Of a DNA stretch of 64,000 nt, positions 40,768-51,178 are shown one piece after another. The position numbers and the translations under genes were made by a program. How positions within the stretch are numbered: position 1 is the stretch's first letter; the number at the start of each line of letters is the position of its first letter. Below the pieces are notes generated by a model. It was not told the DNA's origin and did not search any database. It was given only the letters and a program-made list of their open reading frames with translations. Location of the stretch: the NCBI RefSeq assembly GCF_002025665.1, contig NZ_CP018786.1, positions 1,364,001-1,428,000 on the forward strand, given 5' to 3'. The stretch comes from Chryseobacterium indologenes. GTDB lineage: Bacteria; Bacteroidota; Bacteroidia; Flavobacteriales; Weeksellaceae.

Positions 40768-43041
40768 ATGAGTATACCTCAAGCGTTTACAGAAACGATT
40801 ATCCTTGCAGACGGCAGGGAAATCACTATCGAAACGGGAAAGCTGGCTAAGCAGGCTGACGGATCTGTAGTGGTGAAATGTGGCGGAACAATGCTTTTAG
40901 CAACTGTTGTAGCCAATAAAGAAGCCAATCCTGGTGTAGACTTTTTACCATTAACGGTAGATTACAGAGAAAAATTCTACGCAGGTGGAAGAATTCCTGG
41001 AAATTTCTTCCGTAGAGAAGCAAAACCATCTGATGATGAAGTGCTTACAATGAGATTAGTGGACAGAGTATTACGTCCTCTTTTCCCTGAAGATTTCCAC
41101 GCGGAAGTACAGGTGATGATCTCATTAATTTCTTACGATAAAGAAGTAATGCCTGAAGCATTGGCAGGTTTGGCAGCTTCTGCAGCTATTGCAATTACAG
41201 ATATTCCTTTCAACGGACCAATGTCTGAAGCAAGAGTAGTAAGAATTGACGGACAATTGGCTGTTAACCCAAGTTATGAGAATTTATTAAAATCAGATAT
41301 CGACATTATGGTTGGAGCTACTAAAGACTCCATCGTAATGGTAGAAGGAGAAATGAAGGAGATCTCTGAGCAGGAAATGCTTGAAGCAATCAACTTCGCT
41401 CACGCTGAGATCAAAAAACAGATCGAAGCTCAGGAGAGATTAGCTGAAAAAGTAGGAAAATCTTTCCCTAAAAGAGAATACAGCCACGAAGATCACGATG
41501 AAGAAATTCGTGAAAAAGTATGGAAAGAGTGCTATGATAAAGTATATGAAGTAGCAAAAACTCCATCTAACAAAGAAGAAAGAGGAGAAAAATTCAAAGC
41601 AGTTCTTGCAGATTTCTTAGCACAATATGCTGAAAATGAAGAGGAATTGGCCAGAGTAACTCCTTTCGTTAAAGTATATTACCATGACGTAGAGAAAGAA
41701 GCGATGCGTCAGATGATTCTTGAAGACAATATCCGTCTTGATGGTCGTGATCCTCAAACGATCCGTCCAATCTGGTCAGAAATTGATTACCTTCCGGGAG
41801 CTCACGGTTCTGCAGTTTTCACAAGAGGAGAAACTCAGTCTCTGACAGCGGTAACTTTAGGTTCTGTGAAAGATGCGAACATGATCGACAGCGTAATCAC
41901 ACAACACGACGAAAGATTCTTCTTACACTATAACTTCCCTCCATTCTCTACAGGTGAAGCAAGACCTTTAAGAGGTACTTCAAGAAGAGAAGTAGGACAC
42001 GGAAACTTAGCTCAAAGAGCTTTAACAGCAGTAATTCCAGCAGAAAATCCATATACAATCAGAATTGTTTCCGATATCTTAGAATCTAACGGTTCTTCTT
42101 CAATGGCAACAGTTTGTGCTGGTACATTAGCATTGATGGATGCAGGGGTTCAGATCACAAAACCTGTTTCAGGGATTGCAATGGGTCTGATCACTGATAC
42201 AAAATCAGGTAAATTCACTGTACTTTCTGATATCTTAGGAGATGAAGATCACCTTGGAGATATGGACTTCAAAGTAACAGGTACTGCAGACGGTATCACA
42301 GCTTGTCAGATGGACATCAAAATCCAGGGACTTTCTATGGATATCATGGAGAAAGCTTTGATGCAGGCTAAAGACGGAAGATTACATATCCTGAACAAAA
42401 TCACGGAAACTATTTCTCAGCCAAGAGCAGACGTGAAGCCTCACGCTCCGAAAATGGTAGTAATGGAGATTCCAAAAGACTTCATTGGAGCTGTAATCGG
42501 GCCTGGAGGAAAAATTATCCAACAGTTACAGAAAGATACTGATACGGTTATTGCTATCGAAGAGATGGGAGAAATCGGACGTATCGAAATTTCTGGTACA
42601 GACAGAGAGAAGATCAATGCTGCTATTGCAAGAATCAATGAAATTACTTTCGTACCGGTTATAGGTGAAGTTTACAAAGGTAAAGTAGTGAAAGTAATGG
42701 ACTTTGGTGCATTCGTAGCGATTGCTAAAGGAACAGAAGGACTTCTTCACATTTCTGAAATTGAGTGGGCTCGTTTAGACAAAGTTCCTTATGCAGAAGG
42801 TGATGAGGTAGAAGTGAAGTTCATGGGTTACGATGACCGTAAGAAAATGAAACTTTCCCGTAAAGTTCTTTTACCAAGACCTCCAAGACCGGAAGGACAA
42901 GGTAGACCAGAAGGGCAGAGAAGACCAGAAGGACAAGGAAGACCAGAGGGACAAAGAAGACCTGAAGGACAGAAACCACAAGGTGAAAAGCCACAAAGCG
43001 AAAAACCAGTGGAAAACCAAACTCCATCTAACGAAGCTTAA
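40768..43041 (+). CDS. pnp: Polyribonucleotide nucleotidyltransferase (PNPase)
   Basis: This 757-residue enzyme degrades RNA 3' to 5' by phosphorolysis as a trimer in the cytoplasm. Two RNase PH domains (about 10-235 and 315-545), a KH domain (about 555-615, with [15 protein letters not shown]) and an S1 domain (about 625-695) are present in order. The catalytic second PH domain has [23 protein letters not shown]. The C-terminal tail (about 705-757) is made of short Arg-Pro-Glu-Gly-Gln repeats, an extension not found in the enterobacterial enzyme. The gene is complete and ends in a strong terminator. Confidence 0.99.
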   Translation: MSIPQAFTETIILADGREITIETGKLAKQADGSVVVKCGGTMLLATVVANKEANPGVDFLPLTVDYREKFYAGGRIPGNFFRREAKPSDDEVLTMRLVDRVLRPLFPEDFHAEVQVMISLISYDKEVMPEALAGLAASAAIAITDIPFNGPMSEARVVRIDGQLAVNPSYENLLKSDIDIMVGATKDSIVMVEGEMKEISEQEMLEAINFAHAEIKKQIEAQERLAEKVGKSFPKREYSHEDHDEEIREKVWKECYDKVYEVAKTPSNKEERGEKFKAVLADFLAQYAENEEELARVTPFVKVYYHDVEKEAMRQMILEDNIRLDGRDPQTIRPIWSEIDYLPGAHGSAVFTRGETQSLTAVTLGSVKDANMIDSVITQHDERFFLHYNFPPFSTGEARPLRGTSRREVGHGNLAQRALTAVIPAENPYTIRIVSDILESNGSSSMATVCAGTLALMDAGVQITKPVSGIAMGLITDTKSGKFTVLSDILGDEDHLGDMDFKVTGTADGITACQMDIKIQGLSMDIMEKALMQAKDGRLHILNKITETISQPRADVKPHAPKMVVMEIPKDFIGAVIGPGGKIIQQLQKDTDTVIAIEEMGEIGRIEISGTDREKINAAIARINEITFVPVIGEVYKGKVVKVMDFGAFVAIAKGTEGLLHISEIEWARLDKVPYAEGDEVEVKFMGYDDRKKMKLSRKVLLPRPPRPEGQGRPEGQRRPEGQGRPEGQRRPEGQKPQGEKPQSEKPVENQTPSNEA

Positions 43042-43061
43042 TAAGATTCATTCTTAAATAT

Positions 43062-43088
43062 AAAAAATCCCTCAATTTGAGGGATTTT
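43062..43088 (+). terminator. pnp terminator
   Basis: AAAAATCCCTCAA pairs with TTGAGGGATTTTT around a single-base centre, 20 bases after the pnp stop. The T-run lets it work for pnp; A-runs on the other side could also serve the opposite strand. Confidence 0.85.
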
Positions 43089-43188
43089 TGCTTTGTATCT
43101 CATTGCAAAATGCAGAGCATTGAAGCAATAATCTTATTATTTAAATTCAAAAGTGAGACTGCTTCATCTTCAGCTTCCAATGACGTTA

Positions 43189-45606
43189 TTACGTTCCCAC
43201 TCTCTGTTTCAGGTCCTCAGCACCGCCTGTTTTTCTGGGCTGTCCGTTTTTGGAAGAACCAAAATTATAGGTATATGAGAGCGTTGCTACGCGTGTATCT
43301 CTTTTTACTGCAAAGTTTTCTAAATAATCATTATAAACCGTCTGTCCTTTAATATTGCTGGTAAAGAAAACATCTGTGAAGGAAAGTTTCAATACACTGT
43401 TGTTTTTAAACTTCTTCTGTGCTCCGATATTCAGGTACCAGTTGGGGCTCATATTCAGATAGGCATAGACTTCTCTGGCTTTGTAATTTCCGGTAAGTTC
43501 AGCAGTGAAACCATTTCCCAGTTTAAAGGAATTGATACTGTTGATACTGAACGTAAAATTTCCCTGGTTATTAATCTGCGTTCCGGAGACATTTCCGGTG
43601 TATGAACCATAGTAGAAATTGGCACTGTTGTTCATATCCCACCATTTGGTCACCTTCACCGGAGCAATCAGGTTTAATCCAAAATAAGAAGCAGAATTAA
43701 GGTTTTCAATAGTCTGTACAGTTACGATCTGTCCGTTTTCTGTTATGGGTTTTAAGATATCTGTAATGTTGTCAGAATTCCTGCTGTAGCTTAATGTGGC
43801 GAAATATTTATTACTCAGACTATACGTTAATTCGTAATTCATCGTGATTTGTGGGTTCAGATCAGGATTTCCGGCTTTCAGAGTGGTAGGATCCAGATAG
43901 AATTTAAAAGGATTGAGCTGGTTGTAGCTAGGTCTTGTAATTCTTCTGCTGAAATTGATTTCAAGATTACTTTTTTCTGTCAGATCATAGCTCAAAACAG
44001 CGCTTGGAAACAATTGGGTATAATTTCTCTTGTTGATCTGGTTAGTGGTAATCTGAGTTCCTTTTACATTCGTGTTTTCAAGCCTTAAACCACCTGTTAC
44101 TTTAAATTTTTCCCATTTTTTTGATACATTTCCGTACACTGCATTGATGTTTTCTTCATAAATAAAATGATTGGTTTTTCCAAGATCCGGAATAGGAACA
44201 CCAGAACTCGCATTGAAGAACTTCAGATCGTTGTCTGTCTTTACAAAACTGGTTTTTACTCCGCTTTCCAGCTTCCAGTCGTTGCTGAAGTTTTTTGTAA
44301 GATCAGACTTTAAAGAATAGATATTGAGTTTTCCATCCATATCACCTTTAATAATGTCGAGATTATCTGTGTTACTGGCAATTTCATGCGTTCTGGTATC
44401 AAAGCTCTGCAAAGAAGAATTAGTGTAGTTAATGTAGTCAAAATCGGTAGAAATATCAGAACCCAACGAATCAATCGTATATTTATGATTAAGATTGAAT
44501 GAAACATTGGTCCAGCGGTCATTCGATCTGTTGACCGTTGTGAATGTACTTTCCGGAAGATAGTTGCTGCCCAGTGTCACATTGGAATTATCACCGTTCA
44601 CATTGAATTTGTTGGAAACCAGTCCCACGGAAAATCCAAGTACATTTTTGTCATTCAGATAATAATCCATTCCTGCTTTGGCCACATGGCTGTTGAATTT
44701 GAATTTCAGATAATTGTCCTGTACATAAGCTTTTTTAAAGGTATTTGCTTCATAAAAATTTCTGTCAAGCACCAATCCATTATAAGCTTCCCTGTAAGCA
44801 AAGCTGTAATTTCCGAAAATATTGATGTTTTTATTCCTGTGATTAATACTGAAACTGTTATTGTTTTTCACATATTTCCCTGATCCTAAAGAGCTGGAAA
44901 TACTTCCATTAGTTCCTCTTCGCTGCTCTTTTTTAAGTTTAATATTAATAATTGCAGATCCTGCAGCATCATATTTTGAAGAAGGATTGGTGATGAATTC
45001 AATCTTTTCAATAGTGGAAGAGGGGATTCCTTTCAGGTAATTGGCAAGGTCAGCTCCCGTCATCGGTGTATTTTTGCCATCGATCTGAATTAAGAGATTT
45101 CCTTTTCCGCGAAGACTGATATTGTCATTGTTATCAATGTTCACTCCCGGAGCCTTTTCCAACACTTCAAAAGCAGAATTTCCGGTGCTGGCAATACTGT
45201 TTTCAACGTTCATGATCATTTTTCCATCCTGCCTTTCAATGAGAGGTTTAGTTTTCGTAATGGTAACTCCTTCAATAGATTTTACATTGAGGTCAATGGG
45301 ATTGAGGGTCTTATTTTCGGTTAATGAAATATTTTCTGAGTGATAAACCTCAGTACCGTTTTTATTAATTTTTACCTGATAAGTTCCTTCTTTTAAATCA
45401 TTAAAATTGAACTTACCATTGGTATCAGCAATTTCTGTTTTGATCAATTTCTGATCAGCGTCAAAGAGATTGATCTCCATCTGCTCTGCTTTGTCGGATT
45501 TGATATTTCCTGACAAAGTCAAACTCTGTATTGCCTGCTGGGCAGAAATCCTGCTGCTGAATAGCATCAGCATACAGACAATTATAAGTGAGAATATTCT
45601 GGTCAT
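43189..45606 (-). CDS. TonB-dependent receptor / outer membrane beta-barrel protein
   Basis: This 805-residue outer-membrane protein has a signal peptide (about 1-22), a carboxypeptidase-like beta-sandwich (about 25-105, with GKFNFNDLKEGTYQVKI), a plug domain (about 110-225, with SNPS/YDAAGSAIINIKLK) and a barrel of the outer-membrane beta-barrel family that ends with LSYTYNFGSSK. Members import unknown ligands or act as stress-linked barrel proteins. The MarR-type gene just upstream (7 bases) on the same strand points to a regulator-receptor unit. Possible role in sensing or export of small toxic compounds is inference. Confidence 0.88.
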   Translation of the reverse strand: MTRIFSLIIVCMLMLFSSRISAQQAIQSLTLSGNIKSDKAEQMEINLFDADQKLIKTEIADTNGKFNFNDLKEGTYQVKINKNGTEVYHSENISLTENKTLNPIDLNVKSIEGVTITKTKPLIERQDGKMIMNVENSIASTGNSAFEVLEKAPGVNIDNNDNISLRGKGNLLIQIDGKNTPMTGADLANYLKGIPSSTIEKIEFITNPSSKYDAAGSAIINIKLKKEQRRGTNGSISSSLGSGKYVKNNNSFSINHRNKNINIFGNYSFAYREAYNGLVLDRNFYEANTFKKAYVQDNYLKFKFNSHVAKAGMDYYLNDKNVLGFSVGLVSNKFNVNGDNSNVTLGSNYLPESTFTTVNRSNDRWTNVSFNLNHKYTIDSLGSDISTDFDYINYTNSSLQSFDTRTHEIASNTDNLDIIKGDMDGKLNIYSLKSDLTKNFSNDWKLESGVKTSFVKTDNDLKFFNASSGVPIPDLGKTNHFIYEENINAVYGNVSKKWEKFKVTGGLRLENTNVKGTQITTNQINKRNYTQLFPSAVLSYDLTEKSNLEINFSRRITRPSYNQLNPFKFYLDPTTLKAGNPDLNPQITMNYELTYSLSNKYFATLSYSRNSDNITDILKPITENGQIVTVQTIENLNSASYFGLNLIAPVKVTKWWDMNNSANFYYGSYTGNVSGTQINNQGNFTFSINSINSFKLGNGFTAELTGNYKAREVYAYLNMSPNWYLNIGAQKKFKNNSVLKLSFTDVFFTSNIKGQTVYNDYLENFAVKRDTRVATLSYTYNFGSSKNGQPRKTGGAEDLKQRVGT

Positions 45607-45612
45607 AACGTT

Positions 45613-46053
45613 TTACTTTTTAGGGTTGAGACAGTTTTCTGAAATTTTCAGTAAAGCAGAATACATCACTTCCAGTTCATTGTTGCTGATGCCCTTTAAA
45701 GCTGTTTTTCGGTTCTTTTCTACGATATTCTGAACCTCTTTAATCACTTTTACCCCGGAATCTGTCACTTCCAGCTGGGTTTTTCTTCGGTCTTCAGGAT
45801 GAACTTTTCTGATAATGTATTCGGATTTTACCATTAAATCAATTATTCTCGTGACAGAAGCATTGTCCTTAAAAACAAGATCACCAATTTCATTCTGGGT
45901 AATTCCCGGGTTTTCCAGAATCGCTTTGATGATAAGCCATTGATCAATAGTGATCGTGTAACCATGAACTTTCAGCTGGCGCTGAGCATAGTTTCTATAG
46001 GCTCTTATCGCTTTGTCTATGTTGTAGAATATGATTGAATTTAATTTTTCCAT
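45613..46053 (-). CDS. MarR-family transcriptional regulator
   Basis: This 146-residue DNA-binding dimer contains a winged helix (about 30-100): TIDQWLIIKAILENPGITQNEIGDLVFKD then ASVTRIIDLMVKSEYI and the wing HPEDRRKTQLEVTDSG. I chose Met at 46053 (MEKLNSIIFY). The longer frame from 46080 adds nine residues and runs into the palindromic region. It is followed after seven bases by the barrel receptor gene and likely represses the pair through the upstream palindromes. The inducer is unknown. Confidence 0.88.
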   Translation of the reverse strand: MEKLNSIIFYNIDKAIRAYRNYAQRQLKVHGYTITIDQWLIIKAILENPGITQNEIGDLVFKDNASVTRIIDLMVKSEYIIRKVHPEDRRKTQLEVTDSGVKVIKEVQNIVEKNRKTALKGISNNELEVMYSALLKISENCLNPKK

Positions 46054-46074
46054 ATTTTCAGATTTAAAATGATG

Positions 46075-46095
46075 TATCAATTATTGATATATCAA
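46075..46095. promoter_or_regulatory. Candidate MarR operator upstream of the MarR gene
   Basis: Two overlapping inverted repeats: TATCAA-TTA-TTGATA (46075-46089) and the perfect palindrome TTGATATATCAA (46084-46095), giving three TTGATA-type half sites. They start 22 bases before the ATG at 46053, overlapping the expected promoter. The MarR protein binding here would be autorepression. Confidence 0.6.
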
Positions 46096-46155
46096 CTAAT
46101 TAGTAAATCATCATTTTACTTTGTTACAATTCCTGAAAAAATATTTTCAAAAAAT

Positions 46156-49100
46156 TTAAAAACTGTTGGTTGTTTCTTTGGGGTTTGCCTTTACAGAAGC
46201 ACTTTTAGACCCTGAAGTGAAATTTATATTTTCTATAGTTTTAAATAATCTGTCGATTTGTTTTCTGGTGGAAATATCCGGAGAAACATTATAAAGCTCA
46301 TTGATCAGATCCAGAGAAGTAGGTTTCTTGGGATATTGGTTGTTATTGAGGAAATTTTTCAAAGCTATATTTAGTTTGTCTTCACCTAATACATTACTCA
46401 ATTCTACCATTGCTGCAGCTCCTTTGGAATACGAAATATGCGGAACATCTCCGGTCGCTTTATAAATCGGTACATTTTCAGACAGTCCTTTTTCATTGTC
46501 GTAGATCTGTTGATGTACTTTTATTCTTTCCATCATTTTTTCTCTGCCATGCATTTTTTTGTAGAGCATCATTTCAGTATACATTGCCAGGGTTTCGGTA
46601 AGCATTACAGAACCTTCTCTGTCATCCGGGTTGATCTGACTGTTGCCCCACCAGAGATGGGAAAGCTCATGACCTGCCAGTTCATTGATGACATCCTGTT
46701 TTTTATCGGCTTGTATGTTGGCGTGAAAAATCATGTTTTCCGGCATAAAGACGGCAGAAGGATAGGCCGTAGCTGCAAAACCTTTGGTAAAAGAAGAGAT
46801 CTCTGCAAAAGTGATGCTTTTAAAAGGATATTGTCCAAAATTCTGCTGACAGTAATCTAAAGTAAGCTTTGCATTTTCAAGAAGGTGATTCACATTTTCA
46901 AAGTGCTTTTGATGATAAAAGATATTGATGTCAATTCCTTTATAGTTCTCACTTTTGATCTTATATTCTGCTGATGAAACGGCAAACCTGAAAGGAATCT
47001 GATCTGCTTTATATTCGAAATAATTACGTCCGGGCTGGGACCATTTTTTGATAAGATCTCCTGTTCCAATGGCTGTCTGGCTTTTTTCCGTGGAAATAAT
47101 CATATTCAAATTGATAAAATCCCTTTTTGAAATTTCAGGAGCTTCCGGTTTCTTCAGTTCAGTGAGTTTTCCAAGCTTGAATTGGCCTCGCTCTTTTTCA
47201 TCCTGAATTTCATCATCTTTTTGATAACCGATGGTAGGATAATACCTGCTGATTCTCATAAAAGAACCCTCTTCAATAATGGCATTGAAGGACTGGTGAC
47301 CGTTGACAGCAAACCATTGATAAGATAATTTAAAATCAAGAGAAGCTGTTTTACCTGGTAAAAGAGGTTGTTGTAATGAAACTTCTGTAACATGTTTATT
47401 AATTTTTGAGATTTCAGTACCACACTTTAACACAGCAGATTCCAGTTTTAAATCCTCATTGAAATTGATCAGAACCTTATTAATAGGCTCATTGGTTTGA
47501 TTTTTAAGAATATATTTTCCTATGATCTGATAAGCATTTTCAGAAGGGAAGAGTTTGATTTCTGTGGTAATATCAGAAATATCAGGCTGTGGAAGATGTT
47601 CATATTTCCGATAGTTTTTTTCATATTCTGCAGAGCTTAGAACAGCCTGATCTTCATTTTTTGGAAAATAACCTTTCATAAACAATACTCCGGCAAAGAT
47701 TCCTGAGATGAGCAGAATGATACTGAAGCCAGATGCAAGTACAGGAACTTTTTTAATTTTTATAATACTGTTGAGTATCCATAAAATACTGATAATCCCT
47801 GTTCCGAATAAAAGTCTTAGGGCAAAAGCCTTTTCATAGATTCCATAGCCGTTAAAATCGCTGTATGTACCTTTAAAATCAGAAAAAATCCTGAAGAGAG
47901 GATAGGAGATCAGTTTCCCTGAAACCGGACCTGATAATATAAAGACAGCAAGGATGGAAACTCCAAGGGCTATGAATTTATGGGGAATTCTGTCATTAAT
48001 AAAAAGAATCAATCCGGAAAACAGAATCAAAGGGAAGGTATTGAAAAGAAAAACACCGAGATAAGCATTCCAGTCAATATGAAAATACTGATAGGCTGCC
48101 TGAAAAATAATTCCCTGAATAATTAAAATTCCGGTAAAGAAGAACAGCAGAAAGCTGATGGAAATAAAATGTCCGGTTAACCGGTTTTTTGATAAATAGG
48201 TACTGTTTTCAATCAGAGAAAACCCTGATGAAGAACTTCTCCAGTAGGCATCGTTCAGGAAATAAGCCGAAATAAGAAGTCCGAGCAGATGAAAATTCTC
48301 TGAAATGGTTGTCGCCATAAGTCCTGAACCTGCATACTTCTGCGGAAGACGGATTCCTTTTTCAATTTCGGCATACATTTCCATCCCAACGCAAAATAAT
48401 AACAGAATGGAAACAGCAGGAACGGCAATGCTTTTAAACAAATAAGTAAGATCCGTTTTGGCAAATGAAAGGACAGATCGAAATGAACTATATTCATTAA
48501 ATTTGGGCATAACGGTGGAATATTCTGCTTCATTTTTTTCAGAAAATGTAAGAATATTTCCTAGTATTTTTACTTTCTTTCCTGAAGTATTGGAGAAAGA
48601 AAATAGCTTGAGTGAAAGCAGAAGAATTCCAACAGATATAAAAAAGAATAAAATTCTGTTAAACAAAAGGTATCCTGAAAAAGGAACCATCTGTATGTTT
48701 TTCTGATCAACCGTAAGATCACGAGCTTCCATAAAATAAGCGGATAATCCAAAAGGATCTATTAAAGCCGAAAACTGTTGTATTTCCAGTGACTGGGGAA
48801 GACTTCCCGCCATAAAGGGTGAATTGGAAAACAGCAGAATAATCATATAGAAAACATAGAGAAGCAATCCACCTACTACAACCAGTAATTTTCTCTTTAC
48901 CGTAACAGCAATGAGAAACAGAAAACTACAGACAATCAGGCTATTGATAAACCCGAAGATGAATAAAGGATACATATAATGAAGAATGTTAAAACCTTCC
49001 TGCATTTCACTTCCCGTACGCATAATCTGACCTATAATAAATCCTGTCATTAAGAAAGAAAAGCTTAAAAATGTCTGTAGAAAATAGGTGTAGAATTTTC

Positions 49101-49398
49101 CTTTCAGATAAGAGAATTTTGAAAAAGGAAAAGAAAAAAGGATGCTGTCAAATTTTGAATCCTGATCTTTAAAAAGCAGCTGCAACGCATAAACCGTAGC
49201 GAAAAAAATTACGGCAAGACTCAGCATTCCGGTCATAAAACCAATGGTGTAGGGCGAGTTTAAATAAATTCCTTCTCCTACTGAAAGGTTGAACTGGTTT
49301 CCACAAAAGATGCCCATTCCTATTAAAAGTAAGGCCACAAGATAGGTGAGCCAGTGCTTGGAAGAGCGTCCGGCTTCAAATAAAAATATCGTATTCAT
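46156..49398 (-). CDS. ABC transporter permease fused to an M1 aminopeptidase domain
   Basis: This 1080-residue membrane protein has an N-terminal half (about 1-560) of some 12 membrane helices, an ABC-2-type permease pair. A linker and a C-terminal M1 metallopeptidase domain (about 620-1040) follow. The zinc motif HELSHLWWG is at about residues 906-914, with the second Glu in LTETLAMY about 20 residues later; both are intact. The fusion is known in Bacteroidetes next to ABC ATPase genes, as here. It may couple peptide cleavage with export or lipid handling, which remains unproven. Its start is two bases after the ATPase stop. Confidence 0.88.
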   Translation of the reverse strand: MNTIFLFEAGRSSKHWLTYLVALLLIGMGIFCGNQFNLSVGEGIYLNSPYTIGFMTGMLSLAVIFFATVYALQLLFKDQDSKFDSILFSFPFSKFSYLKGKFYTYFLQTFLSFSFLMTGFIIGQIMRTGSEMQEGFNILHYMYPLFIFGFINSLIVCSFLFLIAVTVKRKLLVVVGGLLLYVFYMIILLFSNSPFMAGSLPQSLEIQQFSALIDPFGLSAYFMEARDLTVDQKNIQMVPFSGYLLFNRILFFFISVGILLLSLKLFSFSNTSGKKVKILGNILTFSEKNEAEYSTVMPKFNEYSSFRSVLSFAKTDLTYLFKSIAVPAVSILLLFCVGMEMYAEIEKGIRLPQKYAGSGLMATTISENFHLLGLLISAYFLNDAYWRSSSSGFSLIENSTYLSKNRLTGHFISISFLLFFFTGILIIQGIIFQAAYQYFHIDWNAYLGVFLFNTFPLILFSGLILFINDRIPHKFIALGVSILAVFILSGPVSGKLISYPLFRIFSDFKGTYSDFNGYGIYEKAFALRLLFGTGIISILWILNSIIKIKKVPVLASGFSIILLISGIFAGVLFMKGYFPKNEDQAVLSSAEYEKNYRKYEHLPQPDISDITTEIKLFPSENAYQIIGKYILKNQTNEPINKVLINFNEDLKLESAVLKCGTEISKINKHVTEVSLQQPLLPGKTASLDFKLSYQWFAVNGHQSFNAIIEEGSFMRISRYYPTIGYQKDDEIQDEKERGQFKLGKLTELKKPEAPEISKRDFINLNMIISTEKSQTAIGTGDLIKKWSQPGRNYFEYKADQIPFRFAVSSAEYKIKSENYKGIDINIFYHQKHFENVNHLLENAKLTLDYCQQNFGQYPFKSITFAEISSFTKGFAATAYPSAVFMPENMIFHANIQADKKQDVINELAGHELSHLWWGNSQINPDDREGSVMLTETLAMYTEMMLYKKMHGREKMMERIKVHQQIYDNEKGLSENVPIYKATGDVPHISYSKGAAAMVELSNVLGEDKLNIALKNFLNNNQYPKKPTSLDLINELYNVSPDISTRKQIDRLFKTIENINFTSGSKSASVKANPKETTNSF

Positions 49399-49400
49399 GA

Positions 49401-50273
49401 TTAAGGTTTTTGGGTGAGTGTGTGGAAGTAAACGTGTTCCAGCAAAGGGGTTACGGAACTGAAGTCATTCGGAGATTCTTTAGAGAATACCGTGATGTGA
49501 AGCTCTCTTTCCAAAAGCTGTCTGCTGATGATTTCATAGCTGGAATGGTAAGTTTCCAGTTCATCTTTGTGAATGGGTTTTGACCAGATTCTGTTTTCCA
49601 GTTCTGCAATCAGTTTTCCGGGATTTCCTTGTCTGAGGATTTGCCCATGATTCATCACTGCCATTTCCGAACAAAGGTTTCTGACATCTTCAACAAGATG
49701 GGTAGACAGAATAACGATTACATCCTGACTGATATCATTGAGCAGCGTATTAAAACGGTTGCGTTCTTCCGGATCCAATCCTGCTGTGGGTTCATCTACA
49801 ATGATGATTTTCGGATCTCCTAATAAGGCCTGAGCAACCCCGAAACGCTGTTTCATCCCACCTGAAAAAGTATGGACTTCTTTTTTAGCAAAATCAGAAA
49901 GGTTGACCTTTTCAAGAAGACTCAGAATTTGATTTTTACGTTTGTTTTTATCAGTAATACCTTTCAATAGGGCGATATGTTCCAGTAGGTCATAGGCAGA
50001 AACTTTTGGGTATACCCCGAAATCCTGTGGGAGAAATCCAAGATTCTGTTTGATATAATCCGGATTTTTGACGATATCTACTTCATTGAATAGCAGGGTT
50101 CCGGAGGTTGGTTTCTGAAGTCCGACAATGGTTTTCATCAAAGAAGATTTTCCGGCTCCGTTGGGACCCAACAGTCCGAACATTCCGTTTTTGATGTCCA
50201 GTGAAATGTTTTTAATAGCCTGAAAACCATTTTTATAGGTAAGGCTGAGGTTGGTGATGGATAGTGTATTCAT
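49401..50273 (-). CDS. ABC transporter ATP-binding protein
   Basis: This 290-residue ATPase has Walker A GPNGAGKSSL (about residues 37-46), a Q-loop, signature FSGGMKQRFG (about 138-147), Walker B IIIVDEPTAGLDPEER (about 157-172) and H-loop STHLVED. It powers the permease/M1 fusion encoded immediately downstream. Its own start is 184 bases away from the XRE gene upstream, across a low-complexity tract. Substrate unknown. Confidence 0.95.
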   Translation of the reverse strand: MNTLSITNLSLTYKNGFQAIKNISLDIKNGMFGLLGPNGAGKSSLMKTIVGLQKPTSGTLLFNEVDIVKNPDYIKQNLGFLPQDFGVYPKVSAYDLLEHIALLKGITDKNKRKNQILSLLEKVNLSDFAKKEVHTFSGGMKQRFGVAQALLGDPKIIIVDEPTAGLDPEERNRFNTLLNDISQDVIVILSTHLVEDVRNLCSEMAVMNHGQILRQGNPGKLIAELENRIWSKPIHKDELETYHSSYEIISRQLLERELHITVFSKESPNDFSSVTPLLEHVYFHTLTQKP

Positions 50274-50319
50274 AACGTTGTGTTTGGGGAATAGAAGGAC
50301 AGGCGGCCTTTCGGCAGCT

Positions 50320-50457
50320 GATTTAGAAGTTAGAAGTTAATGGCTGGAAGCTAGAAGCAGGAGGCTAGAAGCTAGAGGTTAGAGGAAGTTTCAGATACCA
50401 TGCTCAAACACTCTCACCTTCAAACTCAAAACCCGCAACTCGCACCCCGAATCCCGT
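50320..50457. repeat. Low-complexity purine-rich tract
   Basis: A run of AGAAGTTAGAAG, GCTAGAAGC and GAGGTTAGAGG type words, followed by CTCAAACTCAAAACCCGCAA type words. Similar text occurs at about 51690-51775 and 56725-56775. It encodes nothing. These tracts are degenerate dispersed repeats of the host genome, in my judgement. Confidence 0.7.
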
Positions 50458-50661
50458 CTACTCTTTAAATTCAAGAATATCTCCCGGCTGGCATTCCAGG
50501 ATTTTACAGATGGCTTCAAGGGTATCGAATCGGACACCTTTGGCTTTTCCGGTTTTTAAGATAGAGAGGTTTACGGGCGTGATACCCAGTTTTTCTGCCA
50601 ATTCTTTACTCTGCATTTTTCTTTTGGCAAGCATCACATCTAAGTTGACTATAATTGGCAT
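50458..50661 (-). CDS. Small XRE-type helix-turn-helix regulator
   Basis: This 67-residue Cro/C1-type DNA-binding protein, MPIIVNLDVMLAKRKMQSKE, has the helix-turn-helix SKELAEKLGITPVNLSILKTG (about residues 18-38) and the ending CQPGDILEF. I chose Met at 50661; the longer frame (50742) overlaps the upstream gene. It starts one base after the DUF2975 gene, and such DUF2975/XRE pairs are a recurrent regulatory pair. Targets are unknown. Confidence 0.88.
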   Translation of the reverse strand: MPIIVNLDVMLAKRKMQSKELAEKLGITPVNLSILKTGKAKGVRFDTLEAICKILECQPGDILEFKE

Positions 50662-50662
50662 T

Positions 50663-51178
50663 TTAAATAAATAGGTCTTGTTCGTTTTGCAAATGTAGTC
50701 CTTGCTTAAAGATATTCGCAAGAAACAGGCAGAAAATTCCAAGCATAAAGTGAATAAACACCAGTCCCCATATCATACTTTCTACTTCCACAAAGAAACT
50801 CGCGATAATCACCAGTGGAAGAGGAATGAAAATATTATACAGGTAAAATTGCTTAAGCTGATTGATATTTTCCTGAGTAAACAGCTTCTGTTGGAAAAAT
50901 ACTTTGAAAACTTTGGCTGATAACCAGAAAAAGGTTCCATAAGTGATGAGTACCAACATAAAGGAAAAGATCATATAAGGATAATTGTTTTCGATATTCA
51001 GAAACGGCTGTTCTGTAAACGGATAATTGATATGAAGGAACTTTCCGTTTTTATAGGGCGTAACTGCAAATCCGCTGCTCAGACAGAATAGAGAATATAC
51101 AAAAGTGATCAGATATCCGGCTGAAAGTAAGGAGCAGATATAAAATAAAATCTTTGAAATAATTTTGGTCTGGTTCAT
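50663..51178 (-). CDS. DUF2975 membrane protein
   Basis: This protein of 171 residues has four membrane helices (about 10-33, 65-88, 113-133, 140-160), matching DUF2975. It is encoded directly upstream of a small XRE regulator, with one base between. The membrane partner may hold or control the regulator. I preferred Met at 51178 (MNQTKIISK) over 51190, which adds four residues. Function unproven. Confidence 0.85.
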   Translation of the reverse strand: MNQTKIISKILFYICSLLSAGYLITFVYSLFCLSSGFAVTPYKNGKFLHINYPFTEQPFLNIENNYPYMIFSFMLVLITYGTFFWLSAKVFKVFFQQKLFTQENINQLKQFYLYNIFIPLPLVIIASFFVEVESMIWGLVFIHFMLGIFCLFLANIFKQGLHLQNEQDLFI

